Source: Stenopsyche tienmushanensis
Lineage: Eukaryota; Arthropoda; Insecta; Trichoptera; Stenopsychidae
Reading direction: 5' to 3'
Assembly (NCBI GenBank): GCA_008973525.1
Contig: WACJ01000118.1
Span: 558,001 to 622,000 of the forward strand
Length of the DNA stretch: 64,000 nt
Shown: positions 9,647-23,300 of the stretch, piece after piece
Layout of the letters: each line of letters starts with the position of its first letter
Position numbering within the stretch: the stretch's first letter is position 1
Program-made: the position numbers and the translations under genes
Notes under the pieces: generated by a model
Databases searched by the model: none
Seen by the model: only the letters and a program-made list of their open reading frames with translations
Told to the model about the DNA's origin: nothing

Positions 9647-12600
9647 TAAGAATCAAGTGAAGCAATTGTGTATTTTTCCGTATATTAAACTTGTTTTCAA
9701 AGAAGCTTTATGTCATCATTAAGCGTTTATATGGAAACTTATATAAATATTTTAGGAAATATTTTAGGGTGTTATATTTTCTATTTTAAAATTTATAGCG
9801 TTATTTATAAGAATTCAAAGATATGGGAGATTTTTTTAGGGAATGTAAAATTGCAGAGTGTCCAGGCTGGGATTTCAGGCGTAGCGAAAAGGAGTCTCCA
9901 GACCGAAACGGTTAGAAAATACAAAAAAAGCCGTAATCAATTTTATGCAAATGTGCGATGTAATGAATTACTGTGCATGGCCCTGGCCCCGGTGCGACCA
10001 TGGCCGGGTTAGGGTGAAGGGTGAAGGACCGGCGGCTGAGGGTTAAAAGCTCCACCAACACACGCATCGGCGGGAGGGCTTCGAAATTGCGGATTCATAA
10101 ATTTACGGGGCTTAAAATAAATCAGTTGCGAGATTTAAAGCGATTCCCGAAAAAAAACCCAGATTAACATATAATTATTAATAAAAAACGGAATAAATCA
10201 GGCCTTGTTTCTTAAGGGCTGAAAACTCGCGGATTGTTGTTTATTAAAATTTACGACGCATATAAAACACGTTCGATTTTCGCTCCATAACGAGGTTAGT
10301 TATTTTTTATTTTTTTCAGGAAAACTACCATGACATAATGGTCTATTTTTATATCCACGTTATCACGAATAACCCTTTCTAGCAAGGAAATTATAAAAGA
10401 TAACGACTTTCGGGGACGTGCTCCCACAATATCCAATCTATGCATCTCGCCATAAAGCGCATCATAAATTCACACACGACCACTAAAATGGCGATGCAGG
10501 CTTTCAGCTATACATTTTTTCTAGGAAGCATTACCCCGGGAAAAAAGTCGTGGATATAACCACCGTAAATGCGAATTGTTGCATCAAAATTTATGGGGTC
10601 AAGTAGGACGGTAGCACGTGGAAGATCCCGGTTGGAATTGGAGCAAAGCGATTTGCAGGGATGGAAATCGATCGAAGTTATTCCGCACAAGTTGTATCCC
10701 GGTGATAGAAATTCGATTTAATTTTACATTCTGGTTGGCGCAATTTCTGCGAAAATGATACGATCAAACGTATGCATCCATGTAATATCCACGAAACATC
10801 CCCCTACAACTGTACGTGCTTAAATTCTTAAAAACGCCAGTTAAAAATAACATTTTCCACAGTTATAAATTTAAAGAGCGCCCCGCAAAAATAAAACGAC
10901 GAATATTTAAAGTTTTAAATTATTCCCGTGAACGGCGTAGATTTTGAAAAGTGCCTCATTTTTCGCAGGATTGCAAATGCACCGATATAAAAAATCGTTT
11001 ACGTTTTTAAAGTTTCAGCTTTCTTCTTTGAATTGTATAAAACCGCAATATGGCTTCGACATAAAGCCAAAATAAATTCCTATTTATACAAAAAGAATCT
11101 CAACGTAAACCGCTGTCTGGGCACTTTCCAAACCATACAATATCCCGAAGATCAGCGTCTTCCAATGGAAGAAGGTAAGCGCAAAAATTAATATAGCTTT
11201 TCCAAACAAAAGCACTCGCAGCATCCGAACCGCAAATTGACGTAATCCATATAATTGTCAGTTATTCTGTCTGACCTCCCCTCCCCCAAATAATGAATTA
11301 TTCGTACATTTTCGCAGTCAAAAACAACACTCGAATGATAGATTGAGATAAAAAGCAATTTATTATGTTCGCCCTGTGTGTATGCGTGGTGTGTTTGGGG
11401 CTCGTAAATTTATCCTTGGATTCCCTGAGGTTACACAGGAGCAATCCAAAAATCGTTATTTATTACAACGAATATGACGAATGTATTAGCATGAAATCGC
11501 CGGACGAATTGATTGCGAAAACAATCACATGGAATTGATTGAAGTCGGTTATTATAGATATCACATTTTCATAAAATCTTGAGGATTTATCTGCATTATT
11601 TCGTATCAAATCCAAGTTTATATATTCCATGTGCATTGTTTTCGCGGACCGATGCTAATTGCGGAAACAATTTATTGTCGCGACTTGTCATACATCATTG
11701 TTATTGCTTAATACGTCGTTTGTCTCGAATTATGACGAGGATTTTGCTCATAAATATTAATTATGATTTACAAGTCATAGTTTAGAGCTTATCTTTCACT
11801 CAACGGGTGCTCCTAAATATAAAATATCCTAGACTTAAATAATGATATCTGTGAATGAGCGTTCGGATGCTGTATGATCTTTGATATATGGCACGCGGGG
11901 ACTTCTTCATTCCAACCCATAAATATCATTAAGCTGAAGACTTTTGATTTATGCTTTTGAGATATGAAACGTATTAATTTTTTTTACATATCCCTAGATT
12001 ATTTTTTACCTGAAAATAAATAAAATCTTGATGAATTTTAATTATTCTGAAAAAATTGTTTATGAAAAAGACCAAAATATTATATATGGGGATCAAATCT
12101 TCAAGAACTCAGTCATGTAACAATCTTAGATTAAATGGAGATCAATAATCTAATCTTTCAGTTAATAATTTAAAAACGTATATTGTGGATTTATTGTAGT
12201 TTTTTGTTCAAATATGTTAATATTTTACGCTGATATTAACACATTAAATGCAGGGAAACATCGCTCGCGTTTGTCACCTGACGTGGGCAATCCCACAAAA
12301 CCTATATTTATATATAATGTCATTACTTTTGAAATAAATAAAATTTTTGAATATCTTTTTCGAGTTAGTACAAACAAAATATTCCATCAGTAGACACCAA
12401 ATTTAAGACATTCAAAAGTTCTTATACTGCGTTTGAATCACGTCAAACCTTTATAAATATGGATTTTATACAAAAAAATTATCACATGTTGTTTAATATA
12501 TTTTTTAATGTTTAAAAATATTTTTGAGTATGATATTGATGACTTTGACATATATTGTACAATGTAAGTCGATTTTTAATAGCCATATTTTATTATCATT

Positions 12601-15600
12601 AGCTAATAGATAAGCTTTTTTACCCTGCTGACAACCTTCTTGGAAAGGATTTAAACAGGACTTACTCATTTTTATGGAGGATTTTAAAAATCTTCATCAT
12701 TTTTTGCAATCTTCTGCTTCATAATTTATTATTTATCTGAAATAAGATCCGGATCTGGGAAAAAATTAACTGGAAAAAATATTTCCGAAAATCAAACATA
12801 GGATTTGGTCGCTCTGTGTATTGAGAAAATATAAACTGTATTTTGAAAATACAGTTTACATAAGCCAATTTATTTTGAAAAACGCGATTCATAAAAATAT
12901 GCTTTCCAAGCATACACTAATCAATCGTCCTGAATAACCATCACCTTGATATAATTTAAGAGATCTGGAATTTTAGGATATGTTGCTGCAAAATGCAGTT
13001 TTGTTCTGTGATTTATTAATGACAATTGATGATTATTAACATGGATTGGAAAGCAAATAAATGTATTTATGCGATCAATGCATTTAGAATATGTAGTAAT
13101 CATTTTTAACGTCATATTATGTAGCTATTATGATCAATATTGATATTAAATTAACTGACGAGTTGTCAAAGACATATTGCGTGCACATCAATAGATGCGC
13201 CGTATATAAAATAAATACGTTTACTGCGGGCAGATCATGTGTCGTAGCGAATAAGTTAAATTTTCTATGTGCAAAAATATATTTTCCAAGATGAGAATAT
13301 TCACTCTTAAAAATTTGGAAGTATTATCAAGAAAACCTCGTTTATGTCGGGTTATAAATATTTAACGAATTCATAGAATCTGTCGAGAAATCTTACACGA
13401 GAGCAGTTTCACACGGAAAGGGTCAGTTTATCTCGCACGAAAATATAATATTGTGTTGTATATCCAGAAAAAAATGAGCAGAAGACATCCGCATCTTCAA
13501 TTTAGCCGCACAAATACTCGTCGAACTATCAAATGCGAGATTTTCGGATGGTCCGTACATAAAACGTCACTTTTACAGTTTCGGGGAATCGCATTCCACT
13601 TTCCCGGGGCGGTGATAGCAAATGGGATATCAAATCATAAACACAATTTTTAAGCCCGGGGTGGCATAGCCGCCCGTTTCTACGAGCTTCCGACTCCTAC
13701 TTTTGCTTTTTACTCCCCCGTGACCCAATCGGAAAACTTCTCGTAAGATCCTCTTTTATATTGATACTGGAAAATATACCGACGGCGCTTTTTATTCGTC
13801 GCGGCAGCATTTTCATGCGGATACATTTGTCGGATTTAATTCCGGCGGCGAAATTGTGCGAGACGTTAATTGCGTAGATTATATTAGGGAGGGCAATGAG
13901 AGGAGGGCTTATTAAGATTCCATAAAAGTGACGATAAAGTTTCCGGGTCCAATCCAGGATGATGCAGGTAATTCAGTTTTAATCTTCCAAATTAGTCCTC
14001 TCGGGTTTGTGACCGGGCCCTAAAGCGATGTCGGTATAACGAGCAGTTTGGTTCACGTTACGACCGGGAGACACATTAATTTTTGTCGCAAACTATAAAA
14101 CGAGGGAGTAAAATAGCACTAGTGGTTGTACACGTGTAATACAAAACCGAAGATTGCATTGGCTCTTAGATCATCGGACATAAAATCTATCCTTGACGTC
14201 TTCCCTGTAATACAATGTGGATATAATAAAGTGTTAGAAAGCACATTGTCTTAACCAAAATCGCAATCTATATCCACCCTGCTTGACATTTTGCTAAATA
14301 TCATTTATTCTTCTTAAGATACCATATATACATATTATCGGATGTAGGCGATCTCCATTGGAGATTTTTCTGAAACGATTGCTTGTATTCCACATACGCT
14401 TAAATTAAAATATTTTAAAAGGGAATTTTTGTTAAGAGATGATTTATGTATGAGAGCAAATCAAACTAACCCTGTATTGAAACTGATCGATCTGCAATAT
14501 TGATACATCCAATCTTGTAGTGTGAGAGATGTGGCATTCTTATGTCAGAGATTTATATGTAAAATATTCTAATATATGGATTTAAATCACAAGAAATTCA
14601 AAAACAGGGCAGAAAAATTCACATTTTAAATTTGGGCCCAAATCATTCCAGAAATCAATCCATCATACCAAAACTTAATAATATCACTTAAGATAAAGTA
14701 AATATTTCCTAAAGTTATTTTATGTGAATTCAGGAGCGTTTCTTTGTGGAATAAATTTGCAATAATTTTAACAGCTATCATGCTATGAAAATAAATGTAA
14801 ATTAATTTGACTTTCCCAGTTTTCATGATATACTAAGTCGAGCATATTTCTGGGTATATCTGGGAATATTTTTTTCTAAAAAAAAGACAATTATAGCATT
14901 AAAATGTGAGCTACTATTATCAAATTCATTTTTATATTTAAATATATTTTTTAAGTGCTTGAAGTCTGCTTTAAATTTAATAGACTAAATGAAAAATCAG
15001 TATAATTTATAATTAAGTTGTAAAGTAGTTTTGGAAGTGCATCATGTATTGTAAATTTAAAACACTTCACTAAATTTAAATTTCGGTTGAATGCTTCAAT
15101 AAAGACTTTTGGAAATTTTCATAGGTCGTCATTCATATTATAAGCAATAATTGAATAATTTTGCAAGCCAATGAAGCTGCAAATCAACGGTCGCTGTCCT
15201 CGATAAAAATCTGTAAAAATATCATGCTCTCGAATCACATCGAGCGTTAAGTTCGTGTCTCTTACGTTGAAACATTTCTCTATAAGAAAATGCCATAAAA
15301 AATGAGTCCTATGATGTAAAAGGGTTTCGTCAAGAATACGTCAAAAATTGTGTGTGTTCCATTCGAGCGAATAACGCCCTGGAACTGAAAATAGTAGACG
15401 GAAATAGAAACGGATGAAAATAGATACGCGGCAAAAAATTGATCCCCTAAATTTTATTACGGGAAAAGTGTCCAAATACATTCGGGCAAATAAAATCTTA
15501 AAAAGGTACAAGAAAAGCCCTTAAAAAGTTCTCAAAAATAATCGCAACATCTCGCGTGTTTATTTAGAAATCCCGCATGGCTTTTCGCCGCCGCGATACA

Positions 15601-16381
15601 CCGGGGCGAATATTGGATATTTAAATTTTACAAATACGAACTATGGCTGCTATTGAAATTTTCGATAAGGGATGATTCGCATTTCATCACATTTCGAATA
15701 AAAATATTCAACTGACGCAAATTTACGGGATGCCATATCAGATTTCTTTTCGATTTTCGGATAAAAATGGCAAATTGGAAAGAAAATCAAAGTATCTCGG
15801 CAGTGGATGAGATTTAAATTTATGTGCATATTTCATGGCGCTCTTTCAATGGATCAATTTTCGTTTGACACGATAAATTCGATCAATGATCTGCATCGTG
15901 TCTGTGATAAATTAATTGAGAAATATACAACAAAAAAGCTCTGATTAGGATATGGGCAACATTTTTATGAAACATCAGATTTACTTAAATACATGTCTAT
16001 CATACACATTAACTGATTTTTAGAAATCACGGATATTATGGCGTTTAACAGCATGGGAAACTATAATCGAAAGAGAGCCTCCCGCTTCTGCTCACCCAGA
16101 TTAATTAAAACGACACCCACGTATTCGAGTCGGCGACATTATGTTCAGCGAATCTGTCTTATTTATCGGGTATTTTTGATTACAGTACAGAATGCATATT
16201 ATTCCAAAATTAATAAAGAGATATCGAAGAGCGGAGAATATGTTTTCTTCAATATTGAATGTTTGAGGTGATGCATTTTTGATGGAAATCGTATGAATAC
16301 ATACACTTTCCATGAATGGATATCGAAGAGGTCTGCAGTTGGCTACATGTGGCTACACTATAATATTATTAGCTTTCTATG
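9647..16381. other. Gene-free interval
   Basis: No supported gene in about 6.7 kb. Frames are at most 100 codons and unrecognised. Long AT-rich tracts (about 11.9-13.3 kb and 14.2-15.1 kb) alternate with GC-richer blocks (about 9.9-11.3 kb and 13.4-14.1 kb). TTAACACATTAAATGCAGGG near 12237 resembles a TTAA-element end, but no partner end was found. Confidence 0.55.
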
Positions 16382-16489
16382 CCAACATTTGGCTGTTATA
16401 ATACTATGATTGGTATGGAGGTATGAGGTTTGGCCAATTAGGTTGAATGAAATTATCAAGTTATCGTCATTCGGTGAGCCAAATGTTGG
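16382..16489. repeat. Inverted repeat, 13-nt perfect arms about 80 nt apart
   Basis: CCAACATTTGGCT (16382-16394) is the exact reverse complement of AGCCAAATGTTGG (16477-16489). It could be the ends of a small decayed miniature element, but no flanking target duplication is evident. Confidence 0.6.
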
Positions 16490-16560
16490 TCCAATAGTGG
16501 ATTTGATTGTAAATATCTATATATACAATCGATCGTCTCGATCTATACACTAAACCTGTA

Positions 16561-16715
16561 GGTAGTCTCGTGATTAAGCGGTCGAACTAGAAACTTGATT
16601 ATCATGGGTTTAAATCTACAGGAGATGTGACCGGCGACCACATTTTTAAAACATATTCGCTATGAAAAACCATATAAAAATGGTTGACAATAGTCCCATA
16701 AAAAGGAATTGTTAA
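16561..16715 (+). mobile_element. tRNA-derived SINE, copy 1
   Basis: The head resembles a tRNA-type RNA polymerase III promoter: GTCTCGTGATTAAGCGG (box A-like, about 16565-16581), then CATGGGTTTAAATCTACA (box B-like, about 16603-16620), spaced as in tRNA-derived SINEs. The body follows: GACCACATTTTTAAAACAT, a CGCTATGAAAAACCAT segment, and TTGACAATAGTCCCATAAAA. The same body occurs at 57661-57790 and reversed at 9372-9453. The exact ends and any target duplication are not resolved. Confidence 0.6.
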
Positions 16716-18538
16716 AAGCTAGATGGCTGCTAATGAGTTATTGGATTGGCAATCATAGCTAAATATAATTTCTCAATCATTGATCCTCTATCTAAAATTT
16801 CCCCATTTAAAAATCGTTTCCATAGAAAACTTTCCTTTGGATGTTGCCTACATCCGGTAAAGGATATGGAATTTATTGATATTTGCGATCTCCCAAATGG
16901 TAATTTATAATCCATTAAGTCAATGATTGTTTATGAAATGTTATTTGATCTTTTTGCCATTCGGTTGGAATAAATCGTCTCATTTTCATTTAATTCCTTC
17001 GAGAAATGTTTCATAAAATATATTATTGTATGACAAATTCGCATGTTGTTTGCTTTGCCTCTTTATGAAGCATTTGGGTAAACATGATTGATTTTAAATC
17101 TGATTTTCGTATCGGTACGATCAAACCGAGACGTGAGATGCCAAATAAACTAGTTTTCAAATCGCAAGATTAATATTTGCCTTGACGAATGATTCTTTTA
17201 AAAAAAGGCATCCTGTATATTGGCAAGTATACAAAACGACACGTGTGTGTTTTTTTGTGTATATCCCGATAGAAAATTTATGATGCCAGAGCGATTTTTC
17301 TACACGAGAAAAAATGTAAGGCGCTTTTTTAGTAGAAAAAAGCTGACCGTTCCGAATGGCAATACATTATTTGTGTATCCATAACCCTTTTCAGCGATCG
17401 TAGCCCCCGGGGCGAAAGAAATAAAAATCAAATAATATCACGATATTCAAAATGGCCAACGTAAGCGTATCAATGTAATTTTATTTACGAAAGCGGTGGT
17501 GGTATTGCCTCTAGGAAACGCGGGAAGAAAAACGAATGTGCGATGGAAGGAAGAAAATGGAGAGAGAAAAGCCGAAGAAAATACCCTGGCGTAGCATTGA
17601 CATCGACTGATACATAATAAACGAGGCGACGCATGAAATAATAAGGGCGCGTATTTCAACCCGTGATCGCCACTCCCTATCATCCTGATTAAGCTCCTTC
17701 AAAAAAAATTCAATCTTTCAAGTCTTACACCAAATGCTTTAAGCCAAGAAAAAAATCTTTCCCGATTCAATTCCTCCAATACAGCATCAACCAATGCACT
17801 ATCCTCTGTGCAATGCTTATTCAGGACTGAGACGTTAGGGGTGAAAGTGGCGATAGGTTGTATGATTGCCGAGGATTATATATGGTCCAGTGACCCGAAA
17901 AATATGAAGAAATAGTAAAAGGTTTCCTTTTTCCTGACCGGTTGGTCAGATGCGAGCCTTTGACGCTTTAATGCGTCCTAACGCCATCATGTGAATTTAG
18001 GGGCTGGATTTATATATAAATCTGGGCGTCAAGATGTTGCCACTGATCCCCCGTCTGAGCTTCCCTTGCCAGCCTCATATATTTTCATACCATTACGAAG
18101 ACTTTATATCGGGAGATCATTCAAAAATAATTTCACAATGCCCATAATGCTTCCATCCATGCAAAATAAGACCCTTTTCAATCCCACATTAAAACTGTAT
18201 ACGGACTTACGATGAATATATAATGTATTATTGGATGCGTGGCTTCTTTGGACGCACTGATGTGAGCCTGATTATATAAATCGATAAAGTTCGATTAACT
18301 CCGAATTCATGATTTTATGCTATTACTAATTCATGGGAATCTGACACATTTACATCATCTCCATCAAATAATGATCGCTTATATTTTAACCAAGATGTCT
18401 ATAGTATACTATATAAAATTGTGGACATATATGGGTCAAATAAATTTAAATCTAATTTTATCGTATATGCGGTGGAAGGATTGAATTATTGAGGAATACA
18501 ATGAAAATTATCCTACATTATTTGTATTAAATCAAAAT
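16716..18538. other. Gene-free interval
   Basis: No supported gene; nothing recognised beyond short open frames of fewer than 80 codons. A 16-bp AT palindrome (GATTTATATATAAATC) lies at about 18007. No mariner terminal repeat was recognised between here and the transposase relic that follows. Confidence 0.5.
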
Positions 18539-19285
18539 TTATTGAATAATATATGATCTATTCTGTTCTATCATCTTTATCCATCTCTCCGAAAGCCTCA
18601 TAGCGCCTTCTTGCCATAATTTCCCAGATTTGTTGGCAAAATATTGATCAAGGTACATTTTTATATCATTTTTTGAATTAAAATTTTTACCACGTAAAGA
18701 ATTTTTTAATAAATTAAATAAATAATAATCTGAAGGGGTAATGTCCGGAGAGTATGGAGGATGAGGTAAAACATCCCAGTCAAATGATAATAATTTATTT
18801 CTGACGAGCAAAGACACATGAGGCCTGGTGTTATCGTGATGAAAAACAACGCCTCGTCTGTTCGCTAATTCTGGCTGTTTTCTGGCAATTGCATCCTTTA
18901 AATTGTCTAGTTGGAAATAATATTTTGTTGAATTGAATGTTTCACCTTGCTGAAGTAGCTCATAATAAACTACCTCGTTTCAGTATCACCAAATGCATAG
19001 AAAAACTTTTTTTGGATGTAGGCTAGGTTTAGCTACAGTAAAAGCTTCTGTACCCTTGGTCCAAGACCGTTTACGTTGGATATTCTCATAGAGTATCGAA
19101 CTTTCATCTCCAGTGACATGTCTCTTCAAAAAAGGTCGGCTATTATGTCGTTGGAGAAGAAGATGGCATGTTGAAATACGCTGAAGTTTATTTGAGTCAG
19201 TCAATTCATGAGGAAGCCACACATCTGAACGATTGATGTAGCCCAATTTTGTCAGATGATTATGGACGGATGTTCGTGGAATTTC
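18539..19285 (-). pseudogene. mariner (DD34D) transposase relic, N-terminus missing, two nonsense codons
   Basis: Read on the minus strand, one continuous frame runs from about 19285 (EIPRTSVHNHLTKLGY, the end of the helix-turn-helix region) to a natural-looking C-terminus (EQNRSYIIQ, stop at 18539-18541). It contains all three catalytic aspartates: VTGDES, HHDNTRPH, and PHPPYSPDITPSDYYLF. I count 34 residues between the second and third, the DD34D signature of mariner. Two in-frame TGA codons (18986-18988 and 18980-18982) replace what are normally tryptophans in the conserved W-x-D-W region, so no enzyme can be made. About 250 of the usual roughly 345 residues are covered. The first ~90 residues and the terminal repeats were not found. 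Confidence 0.93.
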
Positions 19286-20208
19286 TTAGACTTTAAAAAA
19301 ATATCATCAATAAAAGATGCATAGATGTATGTATTTTGATTGATTTGAGGTCGAAAAAAAATTTATTTAATAAAGAAAATAAATATTTAAAAAAAATATT
19401 TGGGGCTTTGAATGCAATTGGTCTGATTCGTTAAGCATTAAGTGTTGAAAACGTATTGTCGCATTTTGTGTATGTAATTAGATGGTTAACAAAATGCAGC
19501 CCTATATCATCACGCCTCTTTCCCACGCGTTGTGGGGTTGTAAAGCGCGTCGTGGAAAAGCGTTACTAAAGTACAACGACAAGGACACACATCAAAGGGG
19601 AAGGAATATCAATAATCGGGACACTGTAGCAACAACAACGGTGACCGTGCAAAATAGGCGCCGAGCACGGGACGGGCGGGCGAAAACGAAACGCCGGCCC
19701 TGGCATTGTTTATTCGCTCGCACAGTGCCCCATTGTGTTCGATGTTTTTGTCTCCGGGGATGCATTAATTAAGTAAGCGAGGATTTTTAAAGCGAAGCCC
19801 TTTTTCATTAAAGAGCTTGCGATGAAAAAGGTCCTTAGCTTCTTGAAGCAAATGAATAATATTCTATCGCTATCCGGACGATATGCCATGAATTCCTAAT
19901 TTGATGTGCCGAGCCGGAGGAAAAATGGCGCAGACAAAAGGACGAATGCTCCTGAGCTACGACTTCAATAAAATTCCTGGAGATATACGACTATGTAATA
20001 GGCAGCGTCTTCATCGTCAATTTTCAGGGGGTTCAACGTGGCAGCCCACTGTTTAAATTCACAAATTTTAAATTGGATACACAAAGTGATATTTTAAATT
20101 GCGTTGGAATGTTGAGGGCTTGTCATGGAACGCATAGACGAAAACATGTTCGAAAGACGTTCCATGCGAAATATTTTTAGTGTACATCGAATGCATATAT
20201 TTTTATTT
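19286..20208. other. Gene-free interval
   Basis: No supported gene. A 96-codon plus-strand frame at 19482-19772 lies in GC- and CpG-richer DNA and is basic and low-complexity in composition; it resembles nothing known. The mariner similarity stops abruptly at about 19285. Confidence 0.45.
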
Positions 20209-20358
20209 GTTGTGTTTATTTATGTATGTACAAGCTTCATACACGCTGCGCCGGTTTTGACAGATAAGTAGATTTGTATGGACGATAAATGGCGGATATA
20301 CAAATATATCATCTAAGTTTATAGTGATTTAAAATCAGTTCACTACTCTAAGGGTTAA
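20209..20358 (-). repeat. Dispersed ~150-bp repeat of unknown family, copy 1
   Basis: About 80-85% identical by eye to the reverse complement of 56562-56710. Shared blocks include TACAAGCTTCATA, GACAGATAAGT and GATTTGTATGGA. This copy ends in ACTCTAAGGGTTAA; the other begins TTAATCCTTTGAGT, so a TTAA plus CCCTTAGAG-like terminus is plausible and would suggest the end of a piggyBac-type element. The opposite end is not identified. Confidence 0.7.
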
Positions 20359-23300
20359 GCAAAAAATCACAAAAACAACCTCAATCAACAATGAATGATT
20401 ACCACTTATTTCATCCCTTACAGAGTTTTTCATCAAATAGGCTTTGTTTAAAAAATATACAAGATATGTGGAAGGATTAATAATAAATATTAAACAATAT
20501 TATTAATGACTTACTTAATATATTAAACTATCAAAGTTAAATATTACAACAATAAAGGATCCAAGAAGGAATGTGACTATTTATTATATCGTTTGAAGGG
20601 TTTAAATGGGATTGGTGATCAATATCTTCGATTGGATCCATGGTTATATCAAATATATTTCCATATCAATATCGGAATCCAGCATAAATTCTTCTTTGAT
20701 GTTATGTAAACGAAATATTTTAATACTGGTTAAAATGAAAGCTAAATTTCAACCAAAGTAAATCACATAACAATAGATCCTTAGAATTTGAAGCTTAATT
20801 TTAGTTGAGATATATTAATGAGTCAGATAAAGAGGACGTTCAAATTTTTGTGAAATTCTCGTTGAGATATTGAAAATGATGTTTTGACTTTGAAAGGTTT
20901 AAGAAAGTCATTTTTTTAAAGACCATTAATGAATACAAGCCCCCTCTTTTTGCATTGTTTCGCGAACGCACCGCAACAAAAACCGCCAACAAGTCACAAA
21001 TTACTTTCTTTGAGTGTTCTGTATATATATTTTAATTAACAAGTGTCCCCCCCCCGTGGTCTTAAGATCCCAGTTTTAATCTATATAATACGGCGAGACT
21101 CGGGGGGACATGGATGTATGTCAGTGTGCTACCGCTCCAGAAAGTGCGGTTTCGTCCCCAAGTTTGGGGTAAAGTGGAGCAAGCGACTTGCTTTCGGGAC
21201 GTGTCCGAAGATTTATGAATATTTCAGTTTGCCGCTAAATGTCTCCCGCAGCTGACCACCGGGATAAAGTGAGGCGCTATTGTTTTAGGACCCTTCGATT
21301 TCGCTCCGGGAACGTAATATAATCACCGGGGCGTACGTTTCTCCTATTCCAATCAATAATTTAGCACTCGAAAAACGAGAATTTATTTGCGAAAAACTTT
21401 AGAAGAATTCCTGCTTTCGGACCCATTCGAAAGAAAGCCAGAAATTCTAAATTTGCGATCATAAACCATGTTGAATATTTACAACCATAACTTAATTTTA
21501 ATAACGAAGAGATCATAATATCAACACTAAAAAGAGATCATTGTAGTTTAGTAACGGTTCTTTGCGAGTCCCGCTAACACGCTCATAAAAACATGCTCGC
21601 ATAAACACTCTAATAACCATACATACACTCGCAACAAAAATGTTGTTTATCTGCAAATTATCATCAAAATCAGTTTATATTTGAGCTTTCAAGGACGAAA
21701 TAAAAAAAAATTCTTTAAGGAATTTTCATCCAGATATCACAAAAATATTTATATAAAAGTTAATCGCATACACTTTTAGGCTTAATTAACGAACTGAGAA
21801 ATTATTTTATAATAAATTTTGCCTTATTCATTTCAAGCTCTATTATAAAAAAAAAATATGTTAAATGATTGTTATGTTTCTCGGATTTTTTATGAAAATG
21901 TTCGATGGTGCTTTGAAAATGGAAATATTGCAAAATCAAAAAATCTTGCTTTGAAATTTCATGCATATTTTATTGATGGAATTTATGAAGTGCTTCTAAG
22001 CTAAGTACATAGATCTTTTAGTATTACAAGAAAGGACATCATTGCAGTTTATAAGAATTGATCTAATCTTTTGATAATAGTATACTAATCCTTTTCCATT
22101 TGTATCGTAAGCTGAATATATTTTAAAGCTTTTTGATATCAACCAAAATACATGATTTGTACAAGCCAAAAATTGCCAAAACTTATTGTCCATCCGATAA
22201 ATTCTGGATATTGTTGATCAATTTCGGAGCCAGTCTTTGGTTGATTGATCTGATTTAAAGTTGCTCCAAATAAAATGTATTATTACGTCTTAATATGAGC
22301 TTTATGATGTGCGCTAATTGGGGTCGAATTAAAAAAATAGGGGATTCAAAGCGTCGCTTATAAAGATTTGTTTTTTAATTAAAACCTCCTCAGAATGGGT
22401 GTTTATTAAATTGTGAAGTAAGCTGTTCCTGTTGGAGAAGACGGGCTATGATACGATTTGCTGAATTTAATTTAAAACAAAGTTCATAATTTTTCTTCGC
22501 TTATGGTCCAAAAATAAAATATTCGGATGAAGAGTGTCATTTCGTAGCTTCATCCGTCGTAGCCGGGAGCTTTTTTATCCGACGCCAAAAGAAACTTTAA
22601 AAGCTCCAGCCTTCAGCGAAATTAAAGTGGAAAGTTTCATTCGGACCTCAAATTATGAGGGAGCTTTTTTTCGCCCCGCGTTAATGCGAAAGCTTCGCAT
22701 GATAATTCCATTGTCGGGAGTGGGACTGCGTAAAAATATTCCTGTGGGAATGTGGCACCTGTTAATTTCAGTCTTCGGTCGGCATCCGAAAGCAGGATAA
22801 GGAGAGAGTGAGAGTAGTCGGAAGATAACGTGGATTTTTATTAATATCCCCGAAAGAAGACGGGGGAATCGGCAAATGAGAATTTACGGGGTGGATTTTT
22901 CGGCGGAGCAGCATCCCAGGAGTTGACGTCGGCTTATTTGAAGTTGCGAAATAAATCTGAAGAGCTGATTAACGTGACATTTACAAAGCTGCTTCAATTT
23001 CGGAAGACATTTTTTTCCATCGCGCGGAGTTGATTTTCTTGCGACTCGGTGTGTTACGTTGAAGAGAGACAATGATTCAATTTATTATTATATAATATAA
23101 TTTACTTTCTTCCTTATGAGATTTATCGTGAATATAGATTTCCGATAAAGGCTGGCGTAGAACTAAAGGTCCTTTAATGAAAATGGACACGGAAATGAGA
23201 TTTAATTTCATCTTCCGAGGAGTAGCGACTCTTATAGCGGATCAAAAATTTCATAGAAATCAGGCATTAACGCGAATGACTTACAGCATGAAAGTGCGAT

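Noticed and set aside
12237..12257. TTAACACATTAAATGCAGGG as another TTAA-element end, with a similar reversed end near 25560-25573
   Set aside because: The two are 13 kb apart, and no nearby partner terminus was found for either, so no element can be delimited.
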